From a virus: a DNA stretch of 64,000 nt. Made by a program: the position numbers and the translations under genes. The notes under the pieces are model-generated. The model saw nothing but the letters and a program-made list of their open reading frames with translations. It ran no database searches and was not told the origin of the DNA. Numbering within the stretch: position 1 is the stretch's first letter; every line of letters begins with the position of its first letter. Below, piece after piece: positions 25,444-34,327 of this stretch. Location of the stretch: positions 24,951 to 88,950 of IMG/VR virus record IMGVR_UViG_3300035034_000851; one strand, given 5' to 3'.

Positions 25444-26400
25444 TTATTCTTTTAAAGGTTCTACTGGAAAACTATTACTATGTGAATTTGGTTGCACTGC
25501 ATAATCAGTACTATCCATTTTTCCATTAAAACTATTATTCATTGGCCTGTCTTCTGGTTTTGGCATATTGTTATAAAGATTAGCAGCTTGTTGTCGAAAT
25601 TGTCTATTTAATTTTTCATGTTCATTAATATACCCAGCCCAATTTCTTGAATGCTTTCTTCCTGCTCTTGCTGAACCAACAGCAGTTCTAGGCATTTCAG
25701 AAAAATCAGGTTCTTCATAAGGAAGTTTAACAAGATTTTCTTCTGATTCTACTTCTTCATCTTCAATTGAAGGTATTGGTTTAGGAAAACATTCATCTAT
25801 TGCTTCATTCGCTTGATCTTGTTTAATTGTGTCAAGTAAATGAGGTATTTTAACTTTTTCAGCTTCAGAAACTTTATCTTTAGAAGTAGATCTTTTATTT
25901 ATAATATTATCTAATGAAAAATCATCTTTTATATTACTTACAGGTAATTCTTCTCTTCCATAATAATTTGGATTTTCAAAGTATACTCTTTTTAGTTTAA
26001 TACCTGCTAATTTTTCTAATACTTCTAAATCATATCCTTTAAAATCTCCTAAGCTAGAACTTAAATTACTATCCTTATACATCATACTAACCCAACCATG
26101 TAATTTATATTTACAATGGAAAAAAGCTATTTGACTTATTTCTGGACAAGTTACAAATCTTAAACAATTAGGTTCATTACATAAAGTTAATAATGCTAAA
26201 GCTAATTCTGAATCTGTTACATTTTCAAAATAATTATTAACTAAAGATTTTATGTCATTAAAACTTCTATTTTTATTAGCTCCACACTGTAAACCATCAT
26301 TTTCTACTTTATAAGTTTCTGGAGTTTGTTTAAAAAAATAATCTTCTAAAAATGCGTACACGTTACTTGTGTTTAATTCTTCGTTACAGTATAATTTCAT
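25444..26400 (-). CDS. Hypothetical replication-arm protein (318 aa)
   Basis: Not recognised. The N-terminal 130 residues look globular with scattered cysteines (LTLCNEPNCLRFVTCPE); the C-terminal half is acidic then basic and disordered-looking (EDEEVESEENL; GSARAGRKHSRNWAGYINEH). After the TAA stop the same frame stays open for 24 more codons to a second TAA, ending LNPNIPF, which resembles an SSB-type tip. It overlaps the next gene by four bases. Confidence 0.6.
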   Translation of the reverse strand: MKLYCNEELNTSNVYAFLEDYFFKQTPETYKVENDGLQCGANKNRSFNDIKSLVNNYFENVTDSELALALLTLCNEPNCLRFVTCPEISQIAFFHCKYKLHGWVSMMYKDSNLSSSLGDFKGYDLEVLEKLAGIKLKRVYFENPNYYGREELPVSNIKDDFSLDNIINKRSTSKDKVSEAEKVKIPHLLDTIKQDQANEAIDECFPKPIPSIEDEEVESEENLVKLPYEEPDFSEMPRTAVGSARAGRKHSRNWAGYINEHEKLNRQFRQQAANLYNNMPKPEDRPMNNSFNGKMDSTDYAVQPNSHSNSFPVEPLKE

Positions 26401-26996
26401 AATTGTTCAATATTAGATTCTCTTAATTTTGCATAATCAAGTACAAATAACTTTATTGTATTTCCTGAATTTGGATTAATTGCTTCTGTTTGATTTAATG
26501 AAAAATTATTCATTAATTCAACGAAATAATCTGTATAAGAATAATTATTAATATTCATACTTACTAATAATATGTTTTTTCGGTCAGAATCAGCCATTTC
26601 TTTAAAAATATAATGCAATATTTGCTTTTTATAATTAAAATGTGAATTATCTATTTTTGCTATTATAAAATTTATTCCATTAGTTTCTGAAATACCACAA
26701 CTCATAACAGATTCATAATAATTTAAAGTTCGTGTTTCACCATTTATGCTTACATAACATTCATCCTCATTCATACTTAAATCTACAGATATTTCTTCAA
26801 GTTCTTCTTCTAAAGTTAAAGGTGCTTCAACTACAGGTTCTTCTCTTTTTACATTAAATAATTTTTTAGAATATTGTACTTTTGCTCCAGTATCATTTCT
26901 TAAAATATATTTAGTTTCATTTTCTTCAATTGATTCATATTCTTTATCAATAGTCAATTTAAAGTTTTTTACTTCTTTACAGATAATTTTTATCAT
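26397..26996 (-). CDS. Hypothetical protein (199 aa)
   Basis: Soluble acidic protein, N-terminal IICKEVKNFKLTIDKEYES and C-terminal KLFVLDYAKLRESNIEQL. No motif recognised. Its start overlaps the stop of the preceding gene by one base and its end overlaps the next by four. Confidence 0.55.
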   Translation of the reverse strand: MIKIICKEVKNFKLTIDKEYESIEENETKYILRNDTGAKVQYSKKLFNVKREEPVVEAPLTLEEELEEISVDLSMNEDECYVSINGETRTLNYYESVMSCGISETNGINFIIAKIDNSHFNYKKQILHYIFKEMADSDRKNILLVSMNINNYSYTDYFVELMNNFSLNQTEAINPNSGNTIKLFVLDYAKLRESNIEQL

Positions 26997-27457
26997 TATT
27001 TTTTTGTTTTTAATTTTGTTAGCATTTCTATGCTAGTTTTTGAACTTTTTTCTAAAGATTTTTTTGTTAAAACCATCATACTTAAACAATTGTCTTTTTC
27101 AACTGAATCAAGAGCATCAGGACTGCTGTTTATATATTTTCCTGGAAGTCTACAATAATCTATAAAATCTAAACTTAATAATGTATTATAATTAGGTTTA
27201 CTTGCATTTTGAAAAATTATAATCATACCATGCTGAAACATAGAAAAAAATAATTCTTTTAATGTTACATTTGATATTAAATTTTTATTTGCATAAAGAT
27301 TGTTAATTATTAAACTACTACAACTACTAAAAGGAGCTATACTAAAACTAAATAAAGGTTCTCCTTTATTATTATAAACAGCGTATTGGTTTTCATTTTG
27401 ATTATAATAATAAATTTTTTCGTCAATTTCTCGTGTTATTCTATATGTTCCAAACAT
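26996..27457 (-). CDS. Hypothetical protein (153 aa)
   Basis: Starts MFGTYRITREIDEKIYYYN; globular, with a Lys/Thr-rich C-terminus. Not recognised. Overlaps its downstream neighbour by one base. Confidence 0.55.
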   Translation of the reverse strand: MFGTYRITREIDEKIYYYNQNENQYAVYNNKGEPLFSFSIAPFSSCSSLIINNLYANKNLISNVTLKELFFSMFQHGMIIIFQNASKPNYNTLLSLDFIDYCRLPGKYINSSPDALDSVEKDNCLSMMVLTKKSLEKSSKTSIEMLTKLKTKK

Positions 27458-27461
27458 TTTT

Positions 27462-27878
27462 TTAAATCATTAAGTTGTTAATATTCTTCCAAGAATAATT
27501 ACCATTACCTGTTGCTGTCCAACTTTCATTTTGAATGTAATGAGTTATTAATAAATTTTCACCTCTAGGTTTTTGCTTTATAAAAACTATTTTATCTTGA
27601 GCATGACACCATATGGGAAATATATTATCACTTTTATGTAAAGTTTTTAACATATTTGCAACATTTTTTTTAGTATATTTAGGGTAATAAGTTTTAATTA
27701 TAGCATATAAATCTTGAAAGGTTCTTCTTGCTACTTTACACTGTGTCACAGAACATTCTTCATCGTGAAAAGTTTCTACAAATTTACCTGGAATACTATT
27801 TCTAGTAGCTGTGAATCCTAATCTAAGAAATTCAGTAGCATACATTTGTTTTTCTATTTTACAGTATATTTTATCCAT
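27462..27878 (-). CDS. Hypothetical protein (138 aa)
   Basis: Starts MDKIYCKIEKQMYATEFLRLG; contains several Cys and His (FHDEECSVTQCKVARR; IWCHAQDK), which may bind a metal. Not recognised. Four-base gap to the next gene. Confidence 0.5.
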   Translation of the reverse strand: MDKIYCKIEKQMYATEFLRLGFTATRNSIPGKFVETFHDEECSVTQCKVARRTFQDLYAIIKTYYPKYTKKNVANMLKTLHKSDNIFPIWCHAQDKIVFIKQKPRGENLLITHYIQNESWTATGNGNYSWKNINNLMI

Positions 27879-27881
27879 TAT

Positions 27882-28646
27882 TTATTTAAGTGTGCGTATT
27901 AATGTTTCTAAATTTTCAACAATATCTTCGTGACGTCTAAAAGTTATTAAATCATATAATTGTTTAATACTTACTGTAGGTTTATTAATTTTAATCCAAC
28001 AATTTAATGCTTCTACTTTTTTAAATTTAATATTTTCAGGATTAGGTATATGATTTTTATTGGATCTTACATTTAATGTTTTAGTAAAATCAATAAGATT
28101 AGTGTAATGAAAAATATCTCCATCAAATATATCATAACCATCTTGTGTTACTAATATTGGTTGTGTGATATTTTCTACTAAATTTAAACTTAAACTACCA
28201 AAAGAGTTACAAACTCTTATTTGTATTTCATTAGATTTATCTTCTATAAAAAAACCTTGAATAACATAATTTACATCATTACATGATTTTATATCATCAC
28301 CTGTAGTAAATATTTGACCATCAGACAATCTTTTAACTGAATGAATTGTATTATAATTTTCAGAAGGTATAAATACATGAGTTACAGAAGTTGTACACCC
28401 CCATTTTTTACCATCACTTTTAGAATCATATTTATGAAATACATTATTATTATTTCTTGTTGGACAATAATAAGCTAATATTTCATAATCTTTTTCAATT
28501 ATTTCTTCCCAAAATTCTGAATATTTATTAGGAGTTTGAATTAGTAATCTATTATAAAAATACATATTAGTACCTTTATGATTTTCTATAATAGTATTAA
28601 TTGGAGGACTTCCAGGATATTTTTTTATTAATTTATATTTTTTCAT
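27882..28646 (-). CDS. Hypothetical protein of the KYKLIK-YPGSP family, long copy
   Basis: A 254-aa protein opening KKYKLIKKYPGSPPINTIIEN with EFWEEIIEKDYE shortly after. The next gene upstream (28643) has the same opening and FWEEIIEK motif, so the two are paralogues of different length. The module recurs in Bacteroidota phages; no function is known to me. Confidence 0.55.
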   Translation of the reverse strand: MKKYKLIKKYPGSPPINTIIENHKGTNMYFYNRLLIQTPNKYSEFWEEIIEKDYEILAYYCPTRNNNNVFHKYDSKSDGKKWGCTTSVTHVFIPSENYNTIHSVKRLSDGQIFTTGDDIKSCNDVNYVIQGFFIEDKSNEIQIRVCNSFGSLSLNLVENITQPILVTQDGYDIFDGDIFHYTNLIDFTKTLNVRSNKNHIPNPENIKFKKVEALNCWIKINKPTVSIKQLYDLITFRRHEDIVENLETLIRTLK

Positions 28647-29083
28647 AATTTACTTTTTACTATATCTTTAAGACCTTTTTTAAAAGCTATAGAATTATTT
28701 TTACCACCCATATTAAATACATCATTTAAAGATAAACAAGGTTTATTCATTAATATATAATTTTCAGCTTTTTCTTTAGTTGAAAAATATTTTCTACTAT
28801 TTTTACCAGTCATTGAAGTACATTTTAAAAACGTAATTCTAAAAATTTTTGTATTATTAATAAGTTCAAAAACTTCTTGTTTTTCAAATACATCAACACC
28901 ATCTTCTGTTGTAAATAAAGGTTTTTCAATTATTTCTTCCCAAAATTCTTGATTATTTGAGCTATTAATTCTTACACCTCGATAATATGCTTGATTTTTA
29001 AACATACTATGATTACTAGCTTCAACAATGTATCCTAATTTAGGACTACCAGGGTATGCTTTTATTAATTTATATTTTTTCAT
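28643..29083 (-). CDS. Hypothetical protein of the KYKLIK-YPGSP family, short copy
   Basis: A 146-aa paralogue of the protein at 27882: KKYKLIKAYPGSPKLGYIVEA, then FWEEIIEKPLFTTEDGVDVFE. The middle TTEDGVDVF corresponds to VTQDGYDIFDGD in the long copy. The two overlap by four bases, suggesting local duplication. Confidence 0.55.
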   Translation of the reverse strand: MKKYKLIKAYPGSPKLGYIVEASNHSMFKNQAYYRGVRINSSNNQEFWEEIIEKPLFTTEDGVDVFEKQEVFELINNTKIFRITFLKCTSMTGKNSRKYFSTKEKAENYILMNKPCLSLNDVFNMGGKNNSIAFKKGLKDIVKSKL

Positions 29084-29091
29084 TTTCTTGT

Positions 29092-31104
29092 TTATTTAGC
29101 TAACCACCAATCATCTTTTACATTGGCATCAGCTTTCATAGTTAAATCTTTACTTTTTAAAAAATAATCTCCTCCTTTTTTCATACAATCTTCTAATATA
29201 GTTTTGTATTTATTGGATAAAGATTTTTCACACTCTAAAACAAATTCATCATGAGGTATAATACATATTAATACTCTCCCTAAATGATTATTTTTCTTAA
29301 TTTCGTTAAATAACATAGCTGCAGCAGTTTTTGTTTGATGAGCTGCAGTTGTTTGAGAAGGATTATTGAGACATAATCTCATATAATCTCCTTTTAACTT
29401 AGCAAATTCAGAAACTACAGGTTTCATGTCTCTATATTTTCTATAAGCTAATACATTACCTATTTTATAATCATCTCCTTCTTCTATAGATCTAATATGT
29501 TCTTCTTTACCAGCATTATATTGTTCCCAATCTAAATCAGTATACATTTCATTTTCAAATCTTAAAGCTTTAAATCTTTTATAAGAAGATAAATGAAGTC
29601 TAAAACCTCCTGCAGAAGTTATGTAACCAACTCTTATTGCTTCAGCATATGTTTCATCACCTTTTTTGTATATACCTGCGTGAAGTTCTTTAAAAAGCTT
29701 TTCAAGTTTTTCAGCTTCTTCTAAAGGTATACCTTGATTTACATGTATAGTGTAAGCTGAACCTCCATAAGCAAATGCAAATCTAGGAGCTTTACTATAT
29801 TTTCTTTCCTTACTAAATTTTTCCATGATAATATTGTCAGGTAAATCTTTTAATTCAGGAAAAATCATTCTAGCAAAAGCACAATGTAAATCTAAATCTT
29901 TCCATATAGATTCTAACATAGCATTATCTCTGGTAAGATCTGCTGTAACAACATTTTCTTGACCAGCATAATCAGCACATATAATATCATAACCTTCTTT
30001 GGCTTTAATACATGCTCTCATTTCTTCAGTTGCAGGTAAAGTAAGACTACTAAAAGTTTTACTTCTAGTTGATATTCTAGCAGTATCTAACATTTGATTA
30101 TAAGAACTATAACCTCTTCCATCAATTAATTGATCTAATAAATTTTGACCATAAGAATTAACTTGTTGTTTAGCATCTTGATAATCTTTCCAAATTGTTA
30201 GAAATTCATGTTTAGATTTATTAATAACATCTTTGTTAATAGATTTTTTATTATCTTTATCTAATACATTAATTCCCATTTCTTCAAAAACTGGAACCAT
30301 TTGTATTGGAGATGATAATGAAACTCCTAATTTAACAATATTAAAAATATTATGTTGTTGAACATGAAATTTACTAGACAAATTATCTAAAATGTAATTC
30401 TTTACTATTTGTTCAGATTTTTTTAATTTTTTTAAATCTATTTTAATTTTAACTTTTAATCTATCTGCATCTATTGGTGCCCCACATTGTTCAACATAAG
30501 TTATAGCTAATACATAGTTTTTATGAACATTATAAGTTACACTCATACCTTTAGCATCAATTATTTTATTTTGAACAGTATGCAATTCAATTAACTTATC
30601 TACATCATTAAAACAATATTGTATTGATTCTTTAGTAGATAATTTAATTACATTAATAGTTTTTTGGTCTTGCTTATCATATTTAATATGCAATACTCTT
30701 TCCATTACAGATCCAAAATCATTTCCTTGGATAAAAGAAGGAATTCCGTTAGTTAATAATTTACTTTGTAAAAAAGTATCACCAACTTTATCAGGATAAT
30801 AACCATACTTATAACAAAAACCTAAATCAAAATTAGCATTATGATATATTTGTTCTCTATTTTTTAAATACGGTATAACATCAGAAAAAGTATAAGCATT
30901 TTCAGATGTATAAAAATCTATAATGTAATTATCTTCTCCTGTTCCTATTTGAATGCAAAACATATCTTCTGTTTTCCAATCTAATCCTGTAGTTTCACTA
31001 TCTACAGCTATTGTAGATTTTAAATTTAAATCTTCTAATGCACAGTAATTATAATCCCCAATCTTTTTAAAAAATTGAGGATTTTTAGTTACTATATAGT
31101 TCAT
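29092..31104 (-). CDS. Family A DNA polymerase with 3'-5' exonuclease
   Basis: The phage replicative polymerase, 670 aa. Exonuclease motifs: IAVDSETTGLDW (Exo I, D-x-E) near 33, HNANFDLGFCY (Exo II) near 89, YCFNDVDKLIELH (Exo III, Y-x3-D) near 163. Polymerase motifs: ICADYAGQENVVTADL (motif A) near 380, KYSKAPRFAFAYGG (motif B, O helix) near 443, IIPHDEFVLE (motif C, HDE) near 624. All catalytic carboxylates are present. No 5'-nuclease domain. It overlaps the amidotransferase gene upstream by one base. Confidence 0.93.
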   Translation of the reverse strand: MNYIVTKNPQFFKKIGDYNYCALEDLNLKSTIAVDSETTGLDWKTEDMFCIQIGTGEDNYIIDFYTSENAYTFSDVIPYLKNREQIYHNANFDLGFCYKYGYYPDKVGDTFLQSKLLTNGIPSFIQGNDFGSVMERVLHIKYDKQDQKTINVIKLSTKESIQYCFNDVDKLIELHTVQNKIIDAKGMSVTYNVHKNYVLAITYVEQCGAPIDADRLKVKIKIDLKKLKKSEQIVKNYILDNLSSKFHVQQHNIFNIVKLGVSLSSPIQMVPVFEEMGINVLDKDNKKSINKDVINKSKHEFLTIWKDYQDAKQQVNSYGQNLLDQLIDGRGYSSYNQMLDTARISTRSKTFSSLTLPATEEMRACIKAKEGYDIICADYAGQENVVTADLTRDNAMLESIWKDLDLHCAFARMIFPELKDLPDNIIMEKFSKERKYSKAPRFAFAYGGSAYTIHVNQGIPLEEAEKLEKLFKELHAGIYKKGDETYAEAIRVGYITSAGGFRLHLSSYKRFKALRFENEMYTDLDWEQYNAGKEEHIRSIEEGDDYKIGNVLAYRKYRDMKPVVSEFAKLKGDYMRLCLNNPSQTTAAHQTKTAAAMLFNEIKKNNHLGRVLICIIPHDEFVLECEKSLSNKYKTILEDCMKKGGDYFLKSKDLTMKADANVKDDWWLAK

Positions 31105-31712
31105 TAAATAAGACTATTAACCAGATTATTTACTTCTAAAGCAAATTCACTGTTAGGAACCATTTCAGGATGACCTTGTATTGCTAATATTTTAGTTTTA
31201 TTATAAAATACTATTTCAGGATCTACAGGAGGTTTTTCCATACCTGCTGGAACTCCTTCTGCATAAGTACTACCTGTTATTTTACAATAAGCTTTAATTT
31301 CATAATCTTTTTCATTAAGATTAAAAGGATATTGCATTTGATGATGGGTACTAGTTACTTCATAATCTTTACCTTCTGGTGTAGAAACTTTGTGCATATA
31401 AGGATGATTCATATGTTGTACAAGTTTTCCACCTGACAACACACATCCCAATTGAGACCCTCTACATATACCCATAGTTAAAACATCAGGATTTTCTTGT
31501 TTTATTTTATTCCAAGAATTTATTTCACTAGCATCTCTTACAGGATTGTTTCCTGTATGTGGATGAGAATCTTCTTCATAAAGTTCAGGACTTACATCCT
31601 CTCCTCCTGTTAAAATTATAAGATCTGCTGATTTTGAATCATTAGTTAGTTCAAAATCTTTTAAAAATTCAGCATAATTTACTGCATTTCCTATTACATA
31701 TACTTTTTTCAT
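31104..31712 (-). CDS. Class I glutamine amidotransferase-like hydrolase (peptidase C26 type), copy 1
   Basis: A 202-aa protein with LIILTGGEDVSPELY near 30 (the GG-x-D-V/P motif of gamma-glutamyl hydrolases), MGICRGSQLGC near 81 with nucleophile Cys, and IQGHPEMVPN near 180 (catalytic His-x-Glu). C26 enzymes hydrolyse gamma-glutamyl amides. A second, longer copy lies at 35368. Together with the amidoligases and GGCT-like protein this gives the phage both makers and cutters of glutamyl amides. Confidence 0.85.
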   Translation of the reverse strand: MKKVYVIGNAVNYAEFLKDFELTNDSKSADLIILTGGEDVSPELYEEDSHPHTGNNPVRDASEINSWNKIKQENPDVLTMGICRGSQLGCVLSGGKLVQHMNHPYMHKVSTPEGKDYEVTSTHHQMQYPFNLNEKDYEIKAYCKITGSTYAEGVPAGMEKPPVDPEIVFYNKTKILAIQGHPEMVPNSEFALEVNNLVNSLI

Positions 31713-32320
31713 ATTGCTTTTGGTTTAAATTTAGATTCTTTTCTTGCAAAATAACCTGTCACACTATCTTTATCTTTACTAAAAAATTCTTTAGAAGTTT
31801 GAATTACTATTCCTTTTGATTTATTATTGAGGCTATCTATACCATGTCCTGAAGAATAATAGATTTTATCTTTATTATTATTGAATGCTTCTGAAAATTT
31901 AATCATAGTTTCTATTCTACGATTATCATTTACAAATTCTTTAATAAAAGAAACAGAATAACAATCTCCATGGCTTTCCCATAAAAATCTAATTATTGTT
32001 AGAATTGCAAGAGTTTTTTTTTTAGAATTTAAAGTACCTTTAGGTAATAAAGAACTACCCATAATTAAATAATATTTCTTTTTTTCTTTTTTGTATTCTA
32101 AATCTTTAAAAATTAATTTCATTTTTCTTAAATATTCTAAGAATTCTTTTCTTGTAATATCAGAATGTTTGTGTAATTCAATTTTTAAATAGTTTGAGTT
32201 TAAATTTAAAAATGAAAAACAAGACTCTGCACCATATTTTGGTGCATTTTTATGAGTCTTGTAATATATTTTATTGTTAAAACTTCTATTAGAAAAAACT
32301 TTATTTTTAGTTATCTTCAT
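31709..32320 (-). CDS. Hypothetical protein (203 aa)
   Basis: Lys-rich protein (MKITKNKVFSNRSFNNKIYY) with YYLIMGSSLLPKG near 103 and SSGHGIDSLNNKSKG late. Not recognised. Overlaps the amidotransferase gene by four bases. Confidence 0.55.
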   Translation of the reverse strand: MKITKNKVFSNRSFNNKIYYKTHKNAPKYGAESCFSFLNLNSNYLKIELHKHSDITRKEFLEYLRKMKLIFKDLEYKKEKKKYYLIMGSSLLPKGTLNSKKKTLAILTIIRFLWESHGDCYSVSFIKEFVNDNRRIETMIKFSEAFNNNKDKIYYSSGHGIDSLNNKSKGIVIQTSKEFFSKDKDSVTGYFARKESKFKPKAI

Positions 32321-32325
32321 TTTTA

Positions 32326-32862
32326 TTAGTCATATTGTTTCCAGTTGTGTTTGTTCATAAATCTTTTTTCTATTGGTTTCCAAGTATTTTCTGGTCTCCA
32401 ACTTCCTCTACCGTAAGCAAATCTAGCTTTATACCAACTGCCATATTTTACATATTTTAAATGTAAATAATATATGCTAGCGTGCAAACAGTTTTCTCTA
32501 GTTGTATCACTTAAATTAAGTTTTTTAAACATACTTTTACGAGTTGGTTCCCATATTTGCATATCACCATAACTAAATGCACCACAATCCCATACTTTTT
32601 GAGTATATTCTAAGTTATTAGGGTTAGGCCATCCAGATTCGTTTAATCCTATTTGATATACTACGGCATTACATACATTGTATTTTGCACAGTATTTGTC
32701 AATTAAATTAAATATGTTTTCTTTTTCTTCTATGTAAGTATCTTCTTCACATAGGATTTCTATAACTACAGGTTTTTCCACAACCTTTGTAGGTGTTATA
32801 CAAAATCCACTAATTGTTATTAGTGTTAGTATAGCTATTACTTTAAAATTAATTATATTCAT
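32326..32862 (-). CDS. Exported lytic transglycosylase (SLT type)
   Basis: A 178-aa protein with an N-terminal hydrophobic signal segment (FKVIAILTLITISGFCI). The lysozyme-like domain carries VYQIGLNESGW (catalytic Glu near 74), FSYGDMQIWEPT (the G-x-M/L-Q-x motif) near 97, and ARFAYGRGSW near 148. SLT enzymes cleave peptidoglycan glycan strands with anhydro-muramic acid formation. Its early-arm position, apart from the lysis genes at 48886, suggests local cell-wall opening or exclusion rather than final lysis. Confidence 0.8.
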   Translation of the reverse strand: MNIINFKVIAILTLITISGFCITPTKVVEKPVVIEILCEEDTYIEEKENIFNLIDKYCAKYNVCNAVVYQIGLNESGWPNPNNLEYTQKVWDCGAFSYGDMQIWEPTRKSMFKKLNLSDTTRENCLHASIYYLHLKYVKYGSWYKARFAYGRGSWRPENTWKPIEKRFMNKHNWKQYD

Positions 32863-32877
32863 AATATTAAATAATAG

Positions 32878-32967
32878 CAGTCAATATAAGAATCGAACTT
32901 ATTACTCAGGATTTGGGTGAACTTAATCACTTAAAGTCTAGAACTCTACCAATGAGTTTAATTGACC
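32878..32967 (-). tRNA. tRNA-Leu (UAA anticodon)
   Basis: A class II tRNA of 90 nt. Acceptor GGTCAAT/ATTGACT, U8 A9, D arm AACTC-ATTGGTA-GAGTT, anticodon loop TTTAAGT (anticodon TAA), long variable arm with a TCA/TGA stem, T arm ATAAG-TTCGATT-CTTAT, discriminator G. The anticodon stem has one A-A mismatch. No encoded CCA. UUA is expected to be the commonest leucine codon in so AT-rich a genome, which explains carrying this tRNA. Confidence 0.82.
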
Positions 32968-32971
32968 AAAA

Positions 32972-32992
32972 TAAAGGGGAAATTAATCCCCT
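32972..32992 (-). terminator. Intrinsic terminator before tRNA-Leu
   Basis: Minus strand AGGGGATTAATTTCCCCT followed by TTATTTT, after the stop of the 33015 gene and just upstream of tRNA-Leu. The tRNA must therefore be made by read-through or from its own start. Confidence 0.75.
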
Positions 32993-33014
32993 ATATTATA
33001 ATTTATAAAAATGT

Positions 33015-33323
33015 TTAATCACAGTATGCTTGTGCAAATGCAGAAAACTCTCTTCCAGGATTTTTAGGGTTTATATTTATCTGCATAGATTCATTTTCTC
33101 TATTATCCCTATTTTCTAAATGAGTCACAGCTCTACCTGTTACAATCATTCTTGCTTTTTCTTTTTTAAAGACATCATTTTTATGACATTGTGCAAGACC
33201 AATAGTCATTTTAGTATTATCTTTAGGGTTAACTATTCCTCCTAAAGTTATTTGATTTTTACCTCTTTTACCATAAAAGAAATACACTTTTTCTTGATTT
33301 ACTACTTGTTCTTTTTTTCTCAT
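33015..33323 (-). CDS. Hypothetical protein (102 aa)
   Basis: Starts MRKKEQVVNQEKVYFFYGKRG, with FSAFAQAYCD end. Not recognised. Abuts the very basic protein upstream and is followed by a terminator. Confidence 0.55.
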   Translation of the reverse strand: MRKKEQVVNQEKVYFFYGKRGKNQITLGGIVNPKDNTKMTIGLAQCHKNDVFKKEKARMIVTGRAVTHLENRDNRENESMQININPKNPGREFSAFAQAYCD

Positions 33324-33739
33324 TATCTAAATTTGTTATAAACGTGAATTAAACTTACTTGAACTTTTTTGTAAAAAATTTTAAATCCATTTTTAGTTAT
33401 TTTTTTAACTTTTATGAATTTATTAACCATTAAATAGGTTTTTTTTCTACCTCTAGTCATTTTTCTGTTTCCAGAATTAGGCATCTTAGCTTGACCCATC
33501 ATTGATTTTCTTGTGGCTCTGTTAGGAATTCCAGTTGAAAATACTTTTAAATTTCCATTTTCTTCAGAAGTTCTTGGACAATTTTCATCTAAAAAATAAT
33601 TTTGAAGATATGTACTTTTTATAGGAGGGTTAAACTTAGCTGCATTAGGATTTCCAGGCTTAGGAGCTTTTACTTTTCTAGCAATTTTTACTTTTTTAAA
33701 CTTAGATTTGTTTTCAAAATATAATGATCTTTTTTTCAT
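33323..33739 (-). CDS. Very basic hypothetical protein (138 aa)
   Basis: Extremely rich in Lys, Arg, Asn and Pro (KKVKIARKVKAPKPGNPN; KMTRGRKKTYLMV), like a nucleic-acid-binding protein. No domain recognised. RNA or DNA binding is inferred from charge only. Confidence 0.55.
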   Translation of the reverse strand: MKKRSLYFENKSKFKKVKIARKVKAPKPGNPNAAKFNPPIKSTYLQNYFLDENCPRTSEENGNLKVFSTGIPNRATRKSMMGQAKMPNSGNRKMTRGRKKTYLMVNKFIKVKKITKNGFKIFYKKVQVSLIHVYNKFR

Positions 33740-33740
33740 A

Positions 33741-33983
33741 CTATCTTTTGTTTAAATTATTTATTGATTGCATTTGATAATTATTCTCCCAATTTCTGAG
33801 TCTTCTTTGAAAAGAATATATTGAGATGTGACTCCCTCTATATTCTCTTTCAACTCTACCATGTTCTAAATCTCCACCAGTAAAACACTGTTGAACTAAA
33901 GCATTAGGTAGCTTAGGATAATTACTAAATCTTTTTTTAAGATCTAAAGACCATTTAATGTCTTCAATTGATATTACTCTCAT
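33741..33983 (-). CDS. Hypothetical protein (80 aa)
   Basis: Arg/Asn-rich small protein (MRVISIEDIKWSLDLKKRF). Not recognised. Overlaps its upstream neighbour by four bases. Confidence 0.5.
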   Translation of the reverse strand: MRVISIEDIKWSLDLKKRFSNYPKLPNALVQQCFTGGDLEHGRVEREYRGSHISIYSFQRRLRNWENNYQMQSINNLNKR

Positions 33984-34201
33984 ATTGCTTCTACTGTTGC
34001 TTCTTTAGTTAAAATAACTTCTTCGCCTGTTATAGCATTAAAAAATAGAGTTCTATCTTCTTGGACTTCTTTTCTACACAAGATTCTTTTACCTTGCTGG
34101 CAATATTGATATTGACCAGGCTTCCAATAGAATCTTCTGTGATAGTTACCAAATTGTTTCCAAACTCTTTTAAGGTGATTTTCAAATATAATTAAATACA
34201 T
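33980..34201 (-). CDS. Hypothetical protein (73 aa)
   Basis: Basic, aromatic-rich (FGNYHRRFYWKPGQYQYCQQG). Not recognised. First gene after the structured gap at 34202-34327. Confidence 0.5.
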   Translation of the reverse strand: MYLIIFENHLKRVWKQFGNYHRRFYWKPGQYQYCQQGKRILCRKEVQEDRTLFFNAITGEEVILTKEATVEAI

Positions 34202-34213
34202 GTTGTTTACCTA

Positions 34214-34320
34214 CTATACTAGGATTTTAATTAACGTATAGAATAATTACTCTTACAGTTTAAGGTACTGTAATAGAGTCATACCAACCTTCCCACTCAC
34301 ATACCTTGTATGGAGTATAG
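34214..34320 (-). ncRNA. Structured intergenic element (cloverleaf-like), identity unknown
   Basis: A gene-free 126-base gap. On the minus strand a perfect 7-bp helix CTATACT/AGTATAG closes about 107 bases. Inside are CATAC/GTATG, a long arm ACTCTATTACAGT/ACTGTAAGAGT and AATTA/TTAATT. The outline resembles a cloverleaf, but there is no T-arm consensus and no acceptable anticodon loop, so I do not call it a tRNA. Confidence 0.35.
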
Positions 34321-34327
34321 GGATATT

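Noticed and set aside
32878-32967. Ochre-suppressor tRNA (anticodon UUA)
   Set aside because: This reading shifts the anticodon stem by one base and loses most pairs; the better stem gives UAA (Leu).
34214-34320. tRNA gene
   Set aside because: TRNA-sized with a 7-bp closing stem, but no T-loop consensus and no anticodon loop with U33 and a purine at 37 on either strand.
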